A stretch of 64,000 bases of DNA, from the NCBI RefSeq assembly GCF_020740795.1, contig NC_067301.1:7330501-7394500 (forward strand). Direction: 5' to 3'. A model generated the notes under the pieces. The model searched no databases and was not told where the DNA came from. It was given only the letters and a program-made list of their open reading frames with translations. Source of the DNA: Apus apus (lineage: Eukaryota > Chordata > Aves > Apodiformes > Apodidae). Made by a program: the position numbers and the translations under genes. Positions within the stretch are counted from its first letter, which is position 1; each line of letters opens with the position of its first letter. Below are positions 13,330 to 24,776 of this stretch, one piece after another.

Positions 13330-13800
13330 TTGCCAGACAGAAGAGGCCGGCGTCCCCCCGCCCGGCGCCGCCTCGCACTGCAGGAGCGGCCCCCCCCGCC
13401 GCTCGCTCACAAAATGGCCGCCCGGCGGGGCCGCGGCCGGCAGCGCCCAGGCGACAAAATGGCGCCGGGCGGGCAGGCTGAGGGCAGGCCGGGCCGGGGG
13501 GCTCCTCCTGATGTGCGTGTCCCTTCCAGGCGGGCAGCGAAAGCGCTGCGGGTGAAACCCGACCTTCCCTCCCCGCCTCCCCCGTTTATTGTTTTTTTTT
13601 TTTTTTTTTTTTTTTTGGTTGTGTTTTGTTTTGTTTTGTTTTCTCCGCCGCCTTTGCGAAAAGGATGTGAAAGTGCCCAGAAACGCGCCGTGCGGCTCGG
13701 ACAAGGGGGTTGGGGCGGGGGTCTCGGCCCTCGGGATCCCCCCCGGCAGCCGCGCTGCCTCAGGGCCCGCCGGCGCCATCGCCCCTTCCCGCACCCACAC
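13330..13800 (+). promoter_or_regulatory. Orphan CpG island with two YY1-like motifs
   Basis: A CpG-dense segment includes GCGGGGCCGCGGCCGGCAGC. Two YY1-like sites lie in the same orientation: AAAATGGCCGCC at 13411-13422 and AAAATGGCGCC at 13456-13466. YY1 sites in plus orientation are common just downstream of CpG-island start sites, so a plus-strand transcript toward SPEN is possible. No coding exon is recognisable downstream. The island is about 4 kb past FBLIM1 and 11 kb before SPEN. It may drive a noncoding RNA or be an enhancer CpG island. Confidence 0.5.
13585..13650. repeat. Poly-T and GTTTT-rich simple repeat
   Basis: A T run of about 27 bases is followed by TTTTG repeats, interrupting the CpG island. 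The stretch is low complexity only. Confidence 0.7.
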
Positions 13801-14149
13801 ATTTCAGGCATTTATTTTTCTTTTTTTCCTCCTAGAGTGAAGTTTTTTGGCCCAGAACGGGCTCATTTCACACGCCCCCCCCCCCCCATCATCACCACAG
13901 GCACCCCAAGGTGGGCAGTTTCGTGCCTAATTCTTCCTCTTCCACCGCTTTTCTCTGCCGCAGGGGTTGAAGCCGCCGCCTCCCGCTCTCCTGACGGCGC
14001 GGAAAACACCCGGCCGCGCTTGGAAAAAAAAAAGAGAAACGAATAAATACATAAAAAAATAATAATTCCCAAAACACCCGAGGATTGATTTCTCTTCAGA
14101 GCCGGAGGGGCACGGAGAAGAAGCCGTCGCTGCTCGCCTCGCTCCACGA

Positions 14150-15980
14150 CAACCTGCCCGGTTAATTAAAAGCACGTTCTTGGTGTGATCAGATGTGGTA
14201 AAACCGTAGGAAAAAAAATATAATGTAATCATACCCCGAAACATCCAAACGCTCGCTGTTGGGAGGCTGCAGCCAAGGTACCACGTACGCTTTTTAAAGT
14301 TGTTTTTTTTTTTTTCTTTTGATGTTGCCTTAGCTTTTTTCTGCACCACGCTGTTGTTACTGGCTACATTATAACGTTGCCCTTTCTTTGTTAAAAGCCA
14401 CATGCCTGAAATACTGGTTTTTTTTTTTTTTCTTGGAATTACAGATTTAGGCCCATGCAGATGCTCTTTTATTTCTAAATACATATAGAAATATATTTAT
14501 GACATATTTCTATGTCTATACGTACCTCCTTTTTCCAGGGATGGATTACAGAATATGAAATAAACCCATACACCTAAACCACTATGTTTTAATTATATAC
14601 AATCACTGTAATTTTGGCCCATATATATGTTTGATTTTATATATATTACCTGTGTTTTCCTCCTTTGGCTTTCTACTACAATATATCCTACAAGCAGGAG
14701 AGAAAAAAAAAAAAGCCATAAGAAAAAAAGAAGAAGAAAAAACACACCAAACAACTTATTTCTTTTTTACAGTCCATGGTGGAGGTTTGTGCCTGAATGT
14801 TTTATTAGTTCCAGAGAGAGGTAGATTTTCCTTGGGAGATTTGGTTAGCTTTTTTTTTTTTTTTTTTAATTAGAGGAAAAAAAAATACACCCAGAGAAAG
14901 AATTAAAGAGAACCAAAAAGGGAAGAAAAAAAAAAGAAAAAAACCATACAAAGCCAAACTCCAGTAACTGAAGCTGCAAATGCAGACAAATAGTCCGGAT
15001 CAGACAATTCATTGCAACAAAAAAAGAGGACAAATTAGTCGAATTGCAATGGCAGGGCTTTGCTGTAGATCCGGGAGGAGGGATCAGCTCTTTTATCCCA
15101 CCATCTACCGCTCCCAACACCACCATTTTCTTTTTTTTTTTTCCTCTCTCTTTTTTTTTAAATTCTGTGCTTTGTGTTGGGGCGTTTTCTTTCAAGCCGA
15201 ACAAGCTGCAAAACCCCACCGAGCCGGGGCTGCCAAAGCTGCTCGTGGGCTTAATTTTTAAATCTATCTTTCCCACCCCCGCACGCACCCGATCCTTGTG
15301 CAATTCCTCTCCCTTTTATTATGTGCCGGGTTTGTTCCCCCCCCCTCTCTGCGGGTATAAAGGTTTCTCTCTGCTTATTCCAGAAGTTTCTACGGGGGAG
15401 GGGAGCACCCACTGCGGAGCCTTTGCCGCAGCGCCGGGCAGGCGTGGTCCTGCTGCTGGGGGAGGAGGAAGAAGATGATGATGCAGAAGGATGCACAACT
15501 TCCCTCCCCGGCTGGCAGCCTCTTTCCAAGCCTCGCTACATTTCCCCATCCATGAAAAGGGTGCTGGGAGGTGTTGGCAAGGTGTTTTTTTTTTTTTTAA
15601 ATTATTTTTCTTTTTAATTTCCCCCCACCCCCTTTCCTCCCCCTTTTGCTAAATACATTCAAGGCAGGGATGTCTCCTGATGGAGATGGATGGGGCTGGG
15701 CTGGCAGCAGCGGGGCTGCCGATGGCAGAAGTGACCTTTCCCAGGAGATGGGAGGGAGGCTTTGCCCCCCACCCCGACATGCTTCCACTTGGAATTCATT
15801 TTAAATAGCAGGGTTATTATTTTTTATTTTCTTTTTCCCCTCCCCTTGTTCTTCCAGCGATCTTTTTTCTCTTAGTAGCCTGTGGGTTGAAGCTTGTAAT
15901 CGGGGTGGGTTGGTGTTTTTTTGTGTGTGTGTGTTTTGAATTGCATTTTAAAATTGCCCAGCTGGAGACAAGTCTTGATT
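14150..15980. other. Intergenic AT-rich stretch with homopolymers
   Basis: AT-rich sequence has many A and T homopolymers (14310, 14418, 14702, 14850, 15130, 15585). No gene is recognised. A TATA-like GGGTATAAAGG at about 15353-15363 sits beside a short GC-rich patch (15390-15460), a possible but unsupported promoter. Confidence 0.4.
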
Positions 15981-15987
15981 AGAGCTG

Positions 15988-16125
15988 AAACAATAGCTCC
16001 ATTTTATTAATAACGGGGAGGATTTACTACAGCACCTTCCTTGGAAGGCTTTCGAAATAATTTGCAAACATTCACAAATTTAAGGTTTCACAGCCCTTGG
16101 CTGTGAGGTGGGTAAGTATTTTAAT
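15988..16125 (+). mobile_element. CORE/MIR-type SINE relic
   Basis: The segment AATTTGCAAACATTCACAAA, a diverged CACAGCCC, and CTGTGAGGTGGGTAAGTATT match in order the amniote MIR/CORE-SINE pattern, in which a short segment on ACAAACATTAATTAA precedes TGTGAGGTAGGTAAGTATT. The upstream part (AATAGCTCCATTTTATTAAT) also fits. The copy is strongly diverged and has no coding content. Confidence 0.6.
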
Positions 16126-19100
16126 GGTGCCACCACCAAAAATCATGTCGGTGGCAAATCTCCCTTTCTGAGTGCTTTAAAAACTGATGGATTCAGTGGG
16201 TTTTCGGGCTGCAGAGCAAATCTGGGAGGTGGGGGGGTTGGAAGGTGGGCCTGGCTAAAATCTGTAACCTGAATCTTTTCCGTGTTCGATGTGTTTTGCT
16301 CTGCCCTGGGAACTGGGTTGTTGTTTCTCTGCCTGCTCCACGCAGACAACCCTTCCTTCTTGCTCTTCACCAGAGTGAAGCTGTGGAATTGCCTGCTTGT
16401 CTGCAAACATCTGCTTATAGATCTTTTAAAACTTATTTTTGTTTTTAATTCATTACCTTTTTGTAGTCCCCAAGTGACCTCCTTTAGTGCTGGCTTGGCT
16501 GTGGTTTGACCACAGCTTTGCATTAGAGCCAGCTGCTCGTGCTAATGTGTCTCCCCGCGAGCCACAGTGACCTTGCTGGAGGGACTGAGCCCACCAAGCT
16601 CATGCAGAACCTCTTATGACAAAACCCCACATGCTGCTTTTTTCCAGCACATCCCTCCCCCAGCCCACGTAGCACAGGGGGATGTTGTAATCTAGGTGAA
16701 AGCTGTCTTCTGCCTTGTTTTTTTTTGTCCTTATTTTTCCTTCCCAGGGAAACAGAGGATTGTTTGTGTAACCCCCTTTTCCACATCAGATACCTTCTTT
16801 ATAAGTGTTAGAAACATGCAGCCTTCTAAGAGCTGCCTGGGCAGTTGGATCTGGCCTTGCTGAGGAGCACAGGGCACAATGCTCTGGCTGTGACAGTCTG
16901 TGTTACCCGGGCCACAGAAACACACAATGTTTCTGTGGTTACTCCTCTAGATACCATGAGTAGGTCCCAGGGCTTCCCCTTCTCTCACCTCTTACAGTTT
17001 CGCAAAAGCAAAGGCTGGTGTTTCTGGAAAAAACTCTGCTTTGTGGCCTTTAAAAAAAAAAAAGAAAAAAAAAAAAGAGAAAAAACCCAACCTGCTGTGG
17101 ATTAGTCATCCTTATTTTTAAAGGAAGCTGTGTTTGCCAGTCTTATCTGTACAGCGCATGTGTGTGTGAGATATTAACTATTATTTGCTGAGGCTGGTAA
17201 TGTGCTCTGGTTGCTGCTCTTTGGAGTGGTGCCACCAAGGCTCCATCGTGCTGCTGCTGGCAGGTGGAAAAACAGACAGTCCAGCTTTTCATTCCCTTCC
17301 CTCCATTTTCCTTTTCCAGAGCTGGTATCTGTGCAGGTGTGGAAACGTGGAGGCTGTAGCAACACTAAGCAAGGACAGATGAGCTGTCTTCTGGAGTCAC
17401 TCCCAATCTCAGAGAAGAAACCCCCATAGTTTATATTTTTTTCATTAAATTTTTCACTCTACCCTGTGAGAAGACTGAGTTTGACCCTTTTGATGCTAAA
17501 AATGGTACAATTTTCAAACCTTTGTGGTTTCTCCCCTATGGTCATGTCGAAGAGCGAACAATTAAAGCGGTGGAGCAGAGGACAGCTCCCTCCCCCTTGC
17601 CCCTTTCAAAAAACCTTCCAGAGTTGTGTGCTCTCGAACTGCTGCATAGGCAGAAAACATACAATGCAGTTGTCAGCATTGTGCTGATGTGTGGCACATG
17701 TAAAAAAAAAAAAAAAATAGACACAAAAGGGATGGGGAGAACTGGTGCCTCCAGGGAGTATAACTTTGGGGCCCCTTTTCCTACAAGCAGCCAGACCCAC
17801 ACGCGCTAGGGTGTTACTCCTAATTTTGCTCAGGCAATGGGCAAACATTGTAGGGCAGGTTACAACATCCTAAATGGTGTTGGTGGAGATCAGGGTCCCC
17901 TTGAACTATCTTCCTTTTTAATTTTTTTTCCCTGTGAACTTGCTCGTGGGAGATTCTGTGTTATTACTCCACACCTCTAAGTCGTGCTTGCTCGCTGGGG
18001 AAGAAGGAAGAGGCTTCCTTTTCTGGGTGCAATATCTTTTGTTGTGTTGCAAAAGGTAATAAAATAGCACCTGGTGCTGGGCTTTCTGAGGTCACACATG
18101 ACTTCAAGGCACAGAGGCAATCATTAGCACACAAGGAGTGTTTAGGTATCAGTGCCTTCTCGTTAGCCTCCCTTAATGAGACTATTGGCATTGGTGTTGC
18201 CTGCATGCCTCTGGCTGACCAATGGTGAGGCCCTGCCCTGCTAAGCTGGAACAACACCTGGTGAGAAAGGCAGTGATTTCACTGCCAGGGAGGCAGTCTG
18301 GTTACTGATTTGTAGCAGTTATGACTTGATGCTTTTCTGTAGCAGAAGGTAAGTAGGAGGTTTCCAAGCCAGATTTCACATGGTGCTCCCTGTGGTGGTG
18401 GACACCTGGAGAATGCTGGTGCGTGGTGGATGTGAAAATTGCCAATAGCTCCTGTGCCTAAAGCCTTGTCTATACTTGAATTAAACCAGTGTGGACAGGG
18501 GGATTAATTTTATTCTCTCGTTAGGGATGTGTTGGTTTGGAGATACACCTCATCCTCCTCAGAGGCATTTGTTGGCATGGAGGAACTGAGGAGCAGGAAG
18601 CAGGTTGGCACATCCCGTGGGACTTAGAATTACTTTTCTTTGGCAGTTTAGGGCAAGCAAGTGAGAATTACCTTGTGAGGGCTGAACTTTTACCACCTTC
18701 TGCTTTGGACTAAAGAGAGTAGTAACATCCATGAGGTTTCCAAGCTAAACAAAACCTGAATTTCCAGAGTCAAAAAGCAAATGAGCGATACAAACCTCCA
18801 CTCCTCCTCCATAAGGGAGGAAACCACAGTCTTTCAAGTTTTCATACTATCCTGAAAAGATAAAAAGCTGCATTGTGAGATCTGCAGAGGTAAAATGAAG
18901 GCCAAAACTTGCTGAGAAACTGCTGTCCTGGGCTGAGGAGATTGTGCTGGGTGTGCTCTTCAATCCAGTGGGGAAGAGCAACCTTTAGCTCACAGGTTTG
19001 GGCTCTGGGTTTTATGTTAAACCCTTGTCCTGCAACATCTCCAGTGTAAGTTCTGTGATTTTTCCCTGCACACAAGGTCTTTATGTAGAGGTCATACAGC

Positions 19101-22100
19101 AACTGGGTGTTAAAAATGGCAAAGTACAGGACACGGTGATCTATCCAGCCCTAGGGAATTTATATCCTTTGAAGTGGTCATGTTTGGGTATCCAATCACA
19201 TGGTGTTTGCTTTTTTTGGTTTTGTTTTCTTTGTTTTTCCTCTAAAATGTAGTATTTTGCAGCCTGGAAGACCAAAGTCCTCTGTGTCTAGCTGGTGAAA
19301 CACCCCGTGTTTGGGAAAAACCTTTGTGAGGTGAGCAGGTACATCTCTTTGGCAAGTGGTTGCACAGAAGCTGAGGGGCCACGGGGAAGGACAGAAGCCA
19401 GCACTGTGACATTTCTAATTTTTCCCAACAACAGGCAAAAAAAAAAAAGGTATAAATTCTAATACATCTATTCAGTGAGCAAGAGTAAGCTCTTCTGCAG
19501 TTCTGTGAAGGCACATGGTGTTTGGTTGTGTGGCTCAGCAATCACACCATCCTCTGCTGCTGAAGAAACATCTTGGGTTTGTGTAGCACTGTATTTTGAA
19601 AACAGAAGTGTGATTTTACAGATACACAAACGGGTTCAGTGTAAATTGAATTCCAGGGACTCCTGAGTTGTGTTTACTTGTGCTGCAGAAGGGAACTGGT
19701 GCTAACCCACCAGCTACAGTGGAGGTATTTTGTGGCAGCTCCTGTCCCCTGTACTGTGGGAATAAGAAGAACATCACCATGAAGTCTAGTGGGCAAGAGT
19801 GTTAGAAAATAAATCACTAAATACCAGGTTTCAAAAACGTGGAGGGATTTATCTGGACAGTCACCTAATCGTGAAGATTTGGAGCAAAAGAGGACAGAAC
19901 CTCTCTCCTCAAAGAACCAAAAATCAATGTCTTTATTAATACAAATCCTGCACTTTGTGTTGCTTAGGATTCAGAACCAGGCTTCATGTTCAAAGCATCA
20001 TCAGCTTTGAACATATCAGCTGGTATCCTCTGTCTTGGCAACAGATGAGCCCAAATATCAAAAAGCACCATTTCCTTCTTGGAGAAAATTCTCCATTGCG
20101 TGAAACGTGAGCAATAAAATCAGGCCTGTAATTCAGGCTGGCTTAAAGATGGAATAAAAGCCTTGCTGGCAATTTGATATTCATCTGCCGTACTGTCATT
20201 TTAATAAATACAGTGAATGAGCAGGAAAGGCAGGTTATATGTTATACATGTTACAGTGACAAGATGGTGGCTGGAACTGGCCAATGTGAACAAAGAAACG
20301 CTCTGAGTGTTTGTGGTGATGTCTGAGGGCTCCTGTCTGGATAACCTGCTGGTTTCCCGTAGAAAGCTAAGCAGGCTGGACGCACACTGGACACTGGTGG
20401 GGATAATCATTCTGTGCTGTTAACACCACTGCTCTAATCCATGTGAGTCCCTCGTGGATGGAGCTGGTTGATGACCCCAGCTATGGGGGTCTCCTGTCCC
20501 CACCTCCTGCTGCTGTGAGCACAGAACCTGGAGCTGTTGCTAAGTCAGAACCCAGGATAGGAAGTTACAGTCCTAGCAGTATAGCTCTGGTTGCTGTCCT
20601 TGGTCAGTATCTAATCTTTGCTTTTTCAATCGTTTGGCAAGCTGTCCTGGTGACACGTGGCAGCGAGCTCCACCACTTGGGTAAAGCGCTGTGTTAAAAA
20701 TGTACAAACTTGCATTTTGAAACGTTTTCTGCTCACTTCTATTTATTGACCTTTCCTCCTCCAAGCGAGGCTGTCTGGCTGTTTGTGTGGACCCCAAGGA
20801 TGTTTTCTGATCCTCCTGCCCTTTTTTTTTTCCTCCAAACTGGAGAGCTGCTAACTTTATTAGCTCCTTATATGGCAGCACCATTTTCTCACGCCTTTAA
20901 TGGCTCTCTTTTGATCTGTCCTGTTCTTGCTTTTTTTTTTTTTCTTTTGCAACATGAACATGGTGTTCAAGCTGATGGGTTTATAACCTGCTCCCTCAGT
21001 AATATATGGACTGGCATTTTAATCTTCTCCAAGTGCTGATAAGAAATGCCCAAATGTTTTAACTGCGGGGTTGGCCGAGATGCCCGCAGATAGTTGGGTG
21101 CTCAGCTACACCCACTGCGCAGGCATGAGTAATTTAAATCACACCTTGTGGTGCACCAGACCCTGTGTGGCCTGAAGGCTGAGGGCCATCAGGCAATGGA
21201 GAGCAGCTGAAGCCTTCCTCTTCCTCAGCAGTTTATCCCTCTGGGAAGGGCAGCACGCAGGGATGAGTGTCCATGTCTCGCCACTGGATGCTCATCGTGT
21301 TGTCACCGGCGCCTGGCACAAACACCCGTTGCTTCTGCCGTGACGAGGACAGTGTTGGTTGCTGCCACGTAAGATGGGTCTTTCCATCAAGGCCCCTGTG
21401 GCCTGCTGAGAGGAAGGGTGTGCTCTCTCTGCTCTCTAGCCTGGGTCTCTGTTCTTTAAAACCTTCACTCATGGGGATCCAGTTACAGTGGCATCGCCCC
21501 AGTGTGGTCGCATGTTACAACTGGGAGCAGTCTCCCCCCAACGCCTTTCAAAAGGGTTGGGATGGTCCAGACCTTGGTTTTGTGTCACCAGCTGGTCTTT
21601 GTGCTCCTCTCCCAGCTGGCTGCTGTGTAAATGGAGCCCTTCGAGCACTCCTTGCAACCAGCTCTTCTGTCAACAGAGTCCCATGGCTTTGTTTGCAGTC
21701 CCTCGATGTCCCTCCTGGCCACCCTGCCTGCAAGATGTGACAGCAGCGACCCTGCCTGAGGTTTCTTTGCAGGGTCAGGGAGGGGAGAATTCAGCACTGA
21801 AAACCCGTTTGGGTTTGGATTTCTTCCTCTCTGAAATGGTGCTGTTGAAGGTATCAACACGTAGTGCCTGCTCTTTGGGCTTCTCACCTGTTAAAACAAG
21901 AACTGTGCCCATTTCCACGGAGGAGAAACGCGTGGTGGAACGTGCGCGTTGGCAGCGCGTTTCCCCGTGTGCGTACGACTCCATCGCGTGTTTTAAATCA
22001 TTGTTTGAAACAGTCATTGGGGCTTTCTTTTAATCTATGGCTGGATCTCAGTTTGGTGGAGTGTTGTAATGCCTGTCATCACTGGGGAAACTGAGGCACG

Positions 22101-22980
22101 GGGCTGGGAAGGGATGGGCTTGGAGCCGCCCGACAGGGGATAAGACTCGGGTCTGCCGAGGCTGGACTCGTGTGCGTCAGAGGGCTGATTAAATCAAGAG
22201 ATTTCAATGTTTGACCAGTTGTTGAGGTGGACTTGTCAGATGGTTACCCTGGCCCTGGGCAGGCTCTGGCAGGGCTGGATGGCAAAGGTGGCACCACTTT
22301 TTAAAAAAAAAGATGAATAAACCATGGATTAATTGATTGAAAAGCACTGTCAGGAGGCTGGGGCCAAGGGAAAGGCTGAACTGTGGGTGAAAGCAGCTAA
22401 CTGGCTTCAAAACCAAAAAGCACTCAGGGCCCCGTATGTGTCACGTTTTATCCTGACCTGACTGCCCAGGATCTCGTGGTAATTGGTTGGGCGTGTTCCC
22501 TTTTGGGCACAGAAATAGGTGTTTTTATCCAGTGGTGGAAAACAAGACCCTGTGGGTTGAAAAAGGTTGAGCCTCCAGATGCCAGAGACATTTGAGCAGG
22601 AAGGGGGTGCAGGACGGGTTGGTTTGCATTTGCAGGCAGGGAGGTATTTGCAACCAGCATTCTTCTTCACCCCCATTTTAATTAAAACAAACAAACAAAA
22701 AGGGGCAAAACCCCTGAGCAGGTAGAAGGGGGACGACTGGCAGCCGACCCCTGTGACGGTGGGAGCTTCACCCTGTTCTCAGGGTGGCCTCCCTGTTAGG
22801 GTGAAGTATCTTGGCCCACCATGATTTAGTGACCTCCCTCCCCACTCCCTGTGACCACCCAGTTTTGGGGGGAGGTTGATTTTGGGGTTACCCCCAGGTG
22901 GGGGAAACCCCTCAAGCATTTCCCTGCCCTCGGCAGCTACACCATGACCCCCCAGCCTGGCTGCAAACGGTGTTTGCTGC
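16126..22980. other. Intergenic stretch before the SPEN-upstream minisatellite
   Basis: No protein-coding gene is recognised in nearly 7 kb. Open frames up to 181 residues (21267-22033, plus strand) overlap each other and have no recognisable domain. Notable items are an 11-bp perfect inverted repeat at 16912-16938, a 5S-rRNA-like patch near 20340-20405, a possible ancient dispersed repeat at about 20615-20745, a small CpG cluster at 21940-21990 and a MIR core at 22084-22165. Confidence 0.5.
22084..22165 (+). mobile_element. Probable MIR/CORE-SINE fragment
   Basis: GGGGAAACTGAGGCACGGGG is followed about 50 bases later by GGATAAGACTCGGGTCTGCC. In order this resembles the MIR-type segments GGGGAAACTGAGGCACAGAG and GGAATAGAACCCAGGTCTCC. 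It is diverged and short. Confidence 0.4.
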
Positions 22981-22999
22981 CACCACGACCTTGCATTTG

Positions 23000-24120
23000 C
23001 AGCCCCCCCTTTATTTTTTTGCAGTGTAACCCCTTTATTTTTTTTGCAACCTAACCTCTTTTATTTTTTGCAGTGCACCCCATTTTTTTGCAAGGCAGCC
23101 CCCCCTTTTTCACTGCAGGCAGCCCCCCTTTTTATATAGCGCCCCCCCCTTTATTTTTTTCCACAGCCCCTTTTTTTACAATGCGCCCCTTTTATTTCTC
23201 ACATAGCACCCCAATTTTTTGGGGGATGCAGACCCTTTATTTTTCTGCAGTTTCCCTCCTTTTTTTTCGCAATCCACCCTCTCCTTTTGCAACGCACCCC
23301 CTTTATTTTTCACAGAGCACCCCCTTATTTTGCAAGGCACCCCTTAATTTTGTTCAGTGCACCCCCTTCATTTTTTTTTTTTTGCAGCGTAACCCCTTTA
23401 TTTTTTTGCCACTTGACCTCTTTTTTTTTGCAGGGCATCCCCTTTATTTTTCATGCAGCACCCCCTTATTTTGCAAGGCACCCCTTTATTTTTTTTTCAG
23501 TGCACCCCCTTCATTCCTGAAAAGCCCCCCATTACTTTTTGGAGTGCACCCTCGTTATATTTTGCAGGGCACCCCCCGTATATTTTATGATGAACCCCGT
23601 TGTATTTTGCAATGCACCCCCCCTTACATTTTGCAGGGCACCCCCTTATTTTGCAATGCACCCCCTTTATTTTTCACGGAGCACCCCCTTATTTTGCAAG
23701 GCACCCCTTTATTTTTTTTCAGTGCACCCCCTTCATTGCCGCAAAGCCCCCCCGTTATATTTTGCAGGGCACCCCCCCGGATATATGATGCACCCCCCCC
23801 TTGTATTTTGCAGGGCACCCCCATATATTTTGCAATGCACCCCCGTTATATTTTGCGATGCACCTCCTTACATTCAGCAGGGCACCCCTCGCATTCCGCA
23901 GGGCCCCCCCCTATATTTTTGCAATGCACCCCCGTTATATTTTGCGACGCACCCCCCCCGTTCCGCAGGGCACCCCCCTTGTATTTTGCAATGCACCCCC
24001 TTACATTTTGCAGGGCACCCCCTTGTATTTTGCGAGGCACCCCCCATATATTTTGCAATGCACCCCCCGCATTCCGCAGGGCACTCCCCTTGTATTTTGC
24101 GAGGCACCCCCTGCACCCCG
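23000..24120 (+). repeat. C-rich minisatellite upstream of SPEN, acceptor-like 20-25-bp units
   Basis: About 1.1 kb holds roughly 45 diverged tandem units with the core GCACCCCCTTATTTTGCAGG; variants carry longer T runs or GTATATTTTGC. Each unit has a pyrimidine-rich tract followed by TTTTGCA(G/A), so many copies resemble a 3' splice site. The plus strand carries C runs and the minus strand G runs. The array ends about 40 bp before the first NRF1-like motif of the SPEN promoter. Very long open frames on both strands (over 400 codons) come from the repetition. Confidence 0.9.
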
Positions 24121-24693
24121 CACCGCTCCCCGCGTTCTCCCCTTACCCATCTCCGCGCTCCGCGCATGCGCAGTCCCTCCGCCCCCCCGCACAGGGTCGG
24201 GACGTTACGCGCCCGCGCCCTCCTCGGCGGCGCGCGCCCCGGGGCGCAGTGCGCCTGCGCGGGGCCCGTGCGGCGCTGCCAGAGGCGCGGGAAGGGGAGG
24301 GGGGGGGCAGCGCGCGCCAGCCGAGCCGCCAGAGGAGCGGGAGGAGGAGGCGGCGGGGGCGGGGGGGGCGCCGCGCTGCCGCTGCCGGAGGAGGAGGGAG
24401 CGAGCGAACCGGGGCCGCGGCGGGGAGGCAGCGGGTGGAAGAAAACCCGCGGCGGAGAAAGAGCCCGCCGCCCGGCAGCCGGCCCGCCAGCCAGGGGGCC
24501 CCCCCGGAGGGGATGGTGCCGTCCGCCGCCGCGGGGGGAGGCAGCCGGCGCTGAGGGCGGCAGGGCCCCGCGGCGGAAGAGGCGGAGGGCGGCGAGGAGG
24601 CGGCGGGCGGCGAGCGGCGGGCGGCAGCGCTGCGCGGGGGGAGGCGGCCGGGAGCCAGGGCAGGGGCGGCGGGCTCGCCCCGCGCCGCGCAGC
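24121..24693 (+). promoter_or_regulatory. SPEN: SPEN CpG-island promoter and 5' leader
   Basis: Very GC- and CpG-rich sequence leads into the SPEN start codon. A perfect palindromic NRF1-type site GCGCATGCGC lies at 24162-24171 and a second NRF1-like TGCGCCTGCGC at 24250-24260. No TATA box is visible, as is typical for CpG-island housekeeping promoters. The start site is probably between about 24180 and 24450, giving a GC-rich leader of a few hundred bases. Confidence 0.75.
24513..24554 (+). CDS. Upstream open reading frame in SPEN leader (13 codons)
   Basis: ATG 24513 has G at -3 and G at +4, a strong initiation context, and reads MVPSAAAGGGSRR to TGA 24552-24554. It ends 139 bases before the SPEN ATG and does not overlap it, so reinitiation at SPEN is possible. 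It matters only if the mRNA starts upstream of 24513. The peptide resembles nothing known. A role in limiting SPEN translation is inference. Confidence 0.4.
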   Translation: MVPSAAAGGGSRR

Positions 24694-24776
24694 ATGGTCC
24701 GGGAAACCAGGCACCTCTGGGTGGGCAACTTGCCGGAGAACGTGCGCGAGGAGAAGATCATCGAGCACTTCAAGCG
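24694..24776 (+). CDS. SPEN: SPEN coding exon 1 (start of RRM1)
   Basis: ATG 24694 has A at -3 and G at +4. The exon encodes MVRETRHLWVGNLPENVREE and then KIIEHFK, ending in the first two bases of Arg28 (CG) before GTGAGT. The sequence is effectively identical to human SPEN, which fixes both the start and the donor. Confidence 0.96.

Noticed and set aside
13165-14046. Open frames of 134-238 codons in the 13-kb CpG island
   Set aside because: Both strands are open because of GC-rich low-complexity sequence, and they run through poly-T/poly-K tracts. The region looks like a promoter, not a coding exon.
15353-15363. TATA-like GGGTATAAAGG beside a GC-rich patch, considered as a promoter
   Set aside because: A single motif with no recognisable transcript, exon or polyadenylation pattern downstream.
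21267-22033. Two overlapping plus-strand frames (157 and 181 codons) and a minus-strand frame ending VPGAGDNTMSIQWRD...
   Set aside because: No recognisable domain, no convincing splice sites or polyadenylation signal, and frames on both strands overlap. I could not support a gene.
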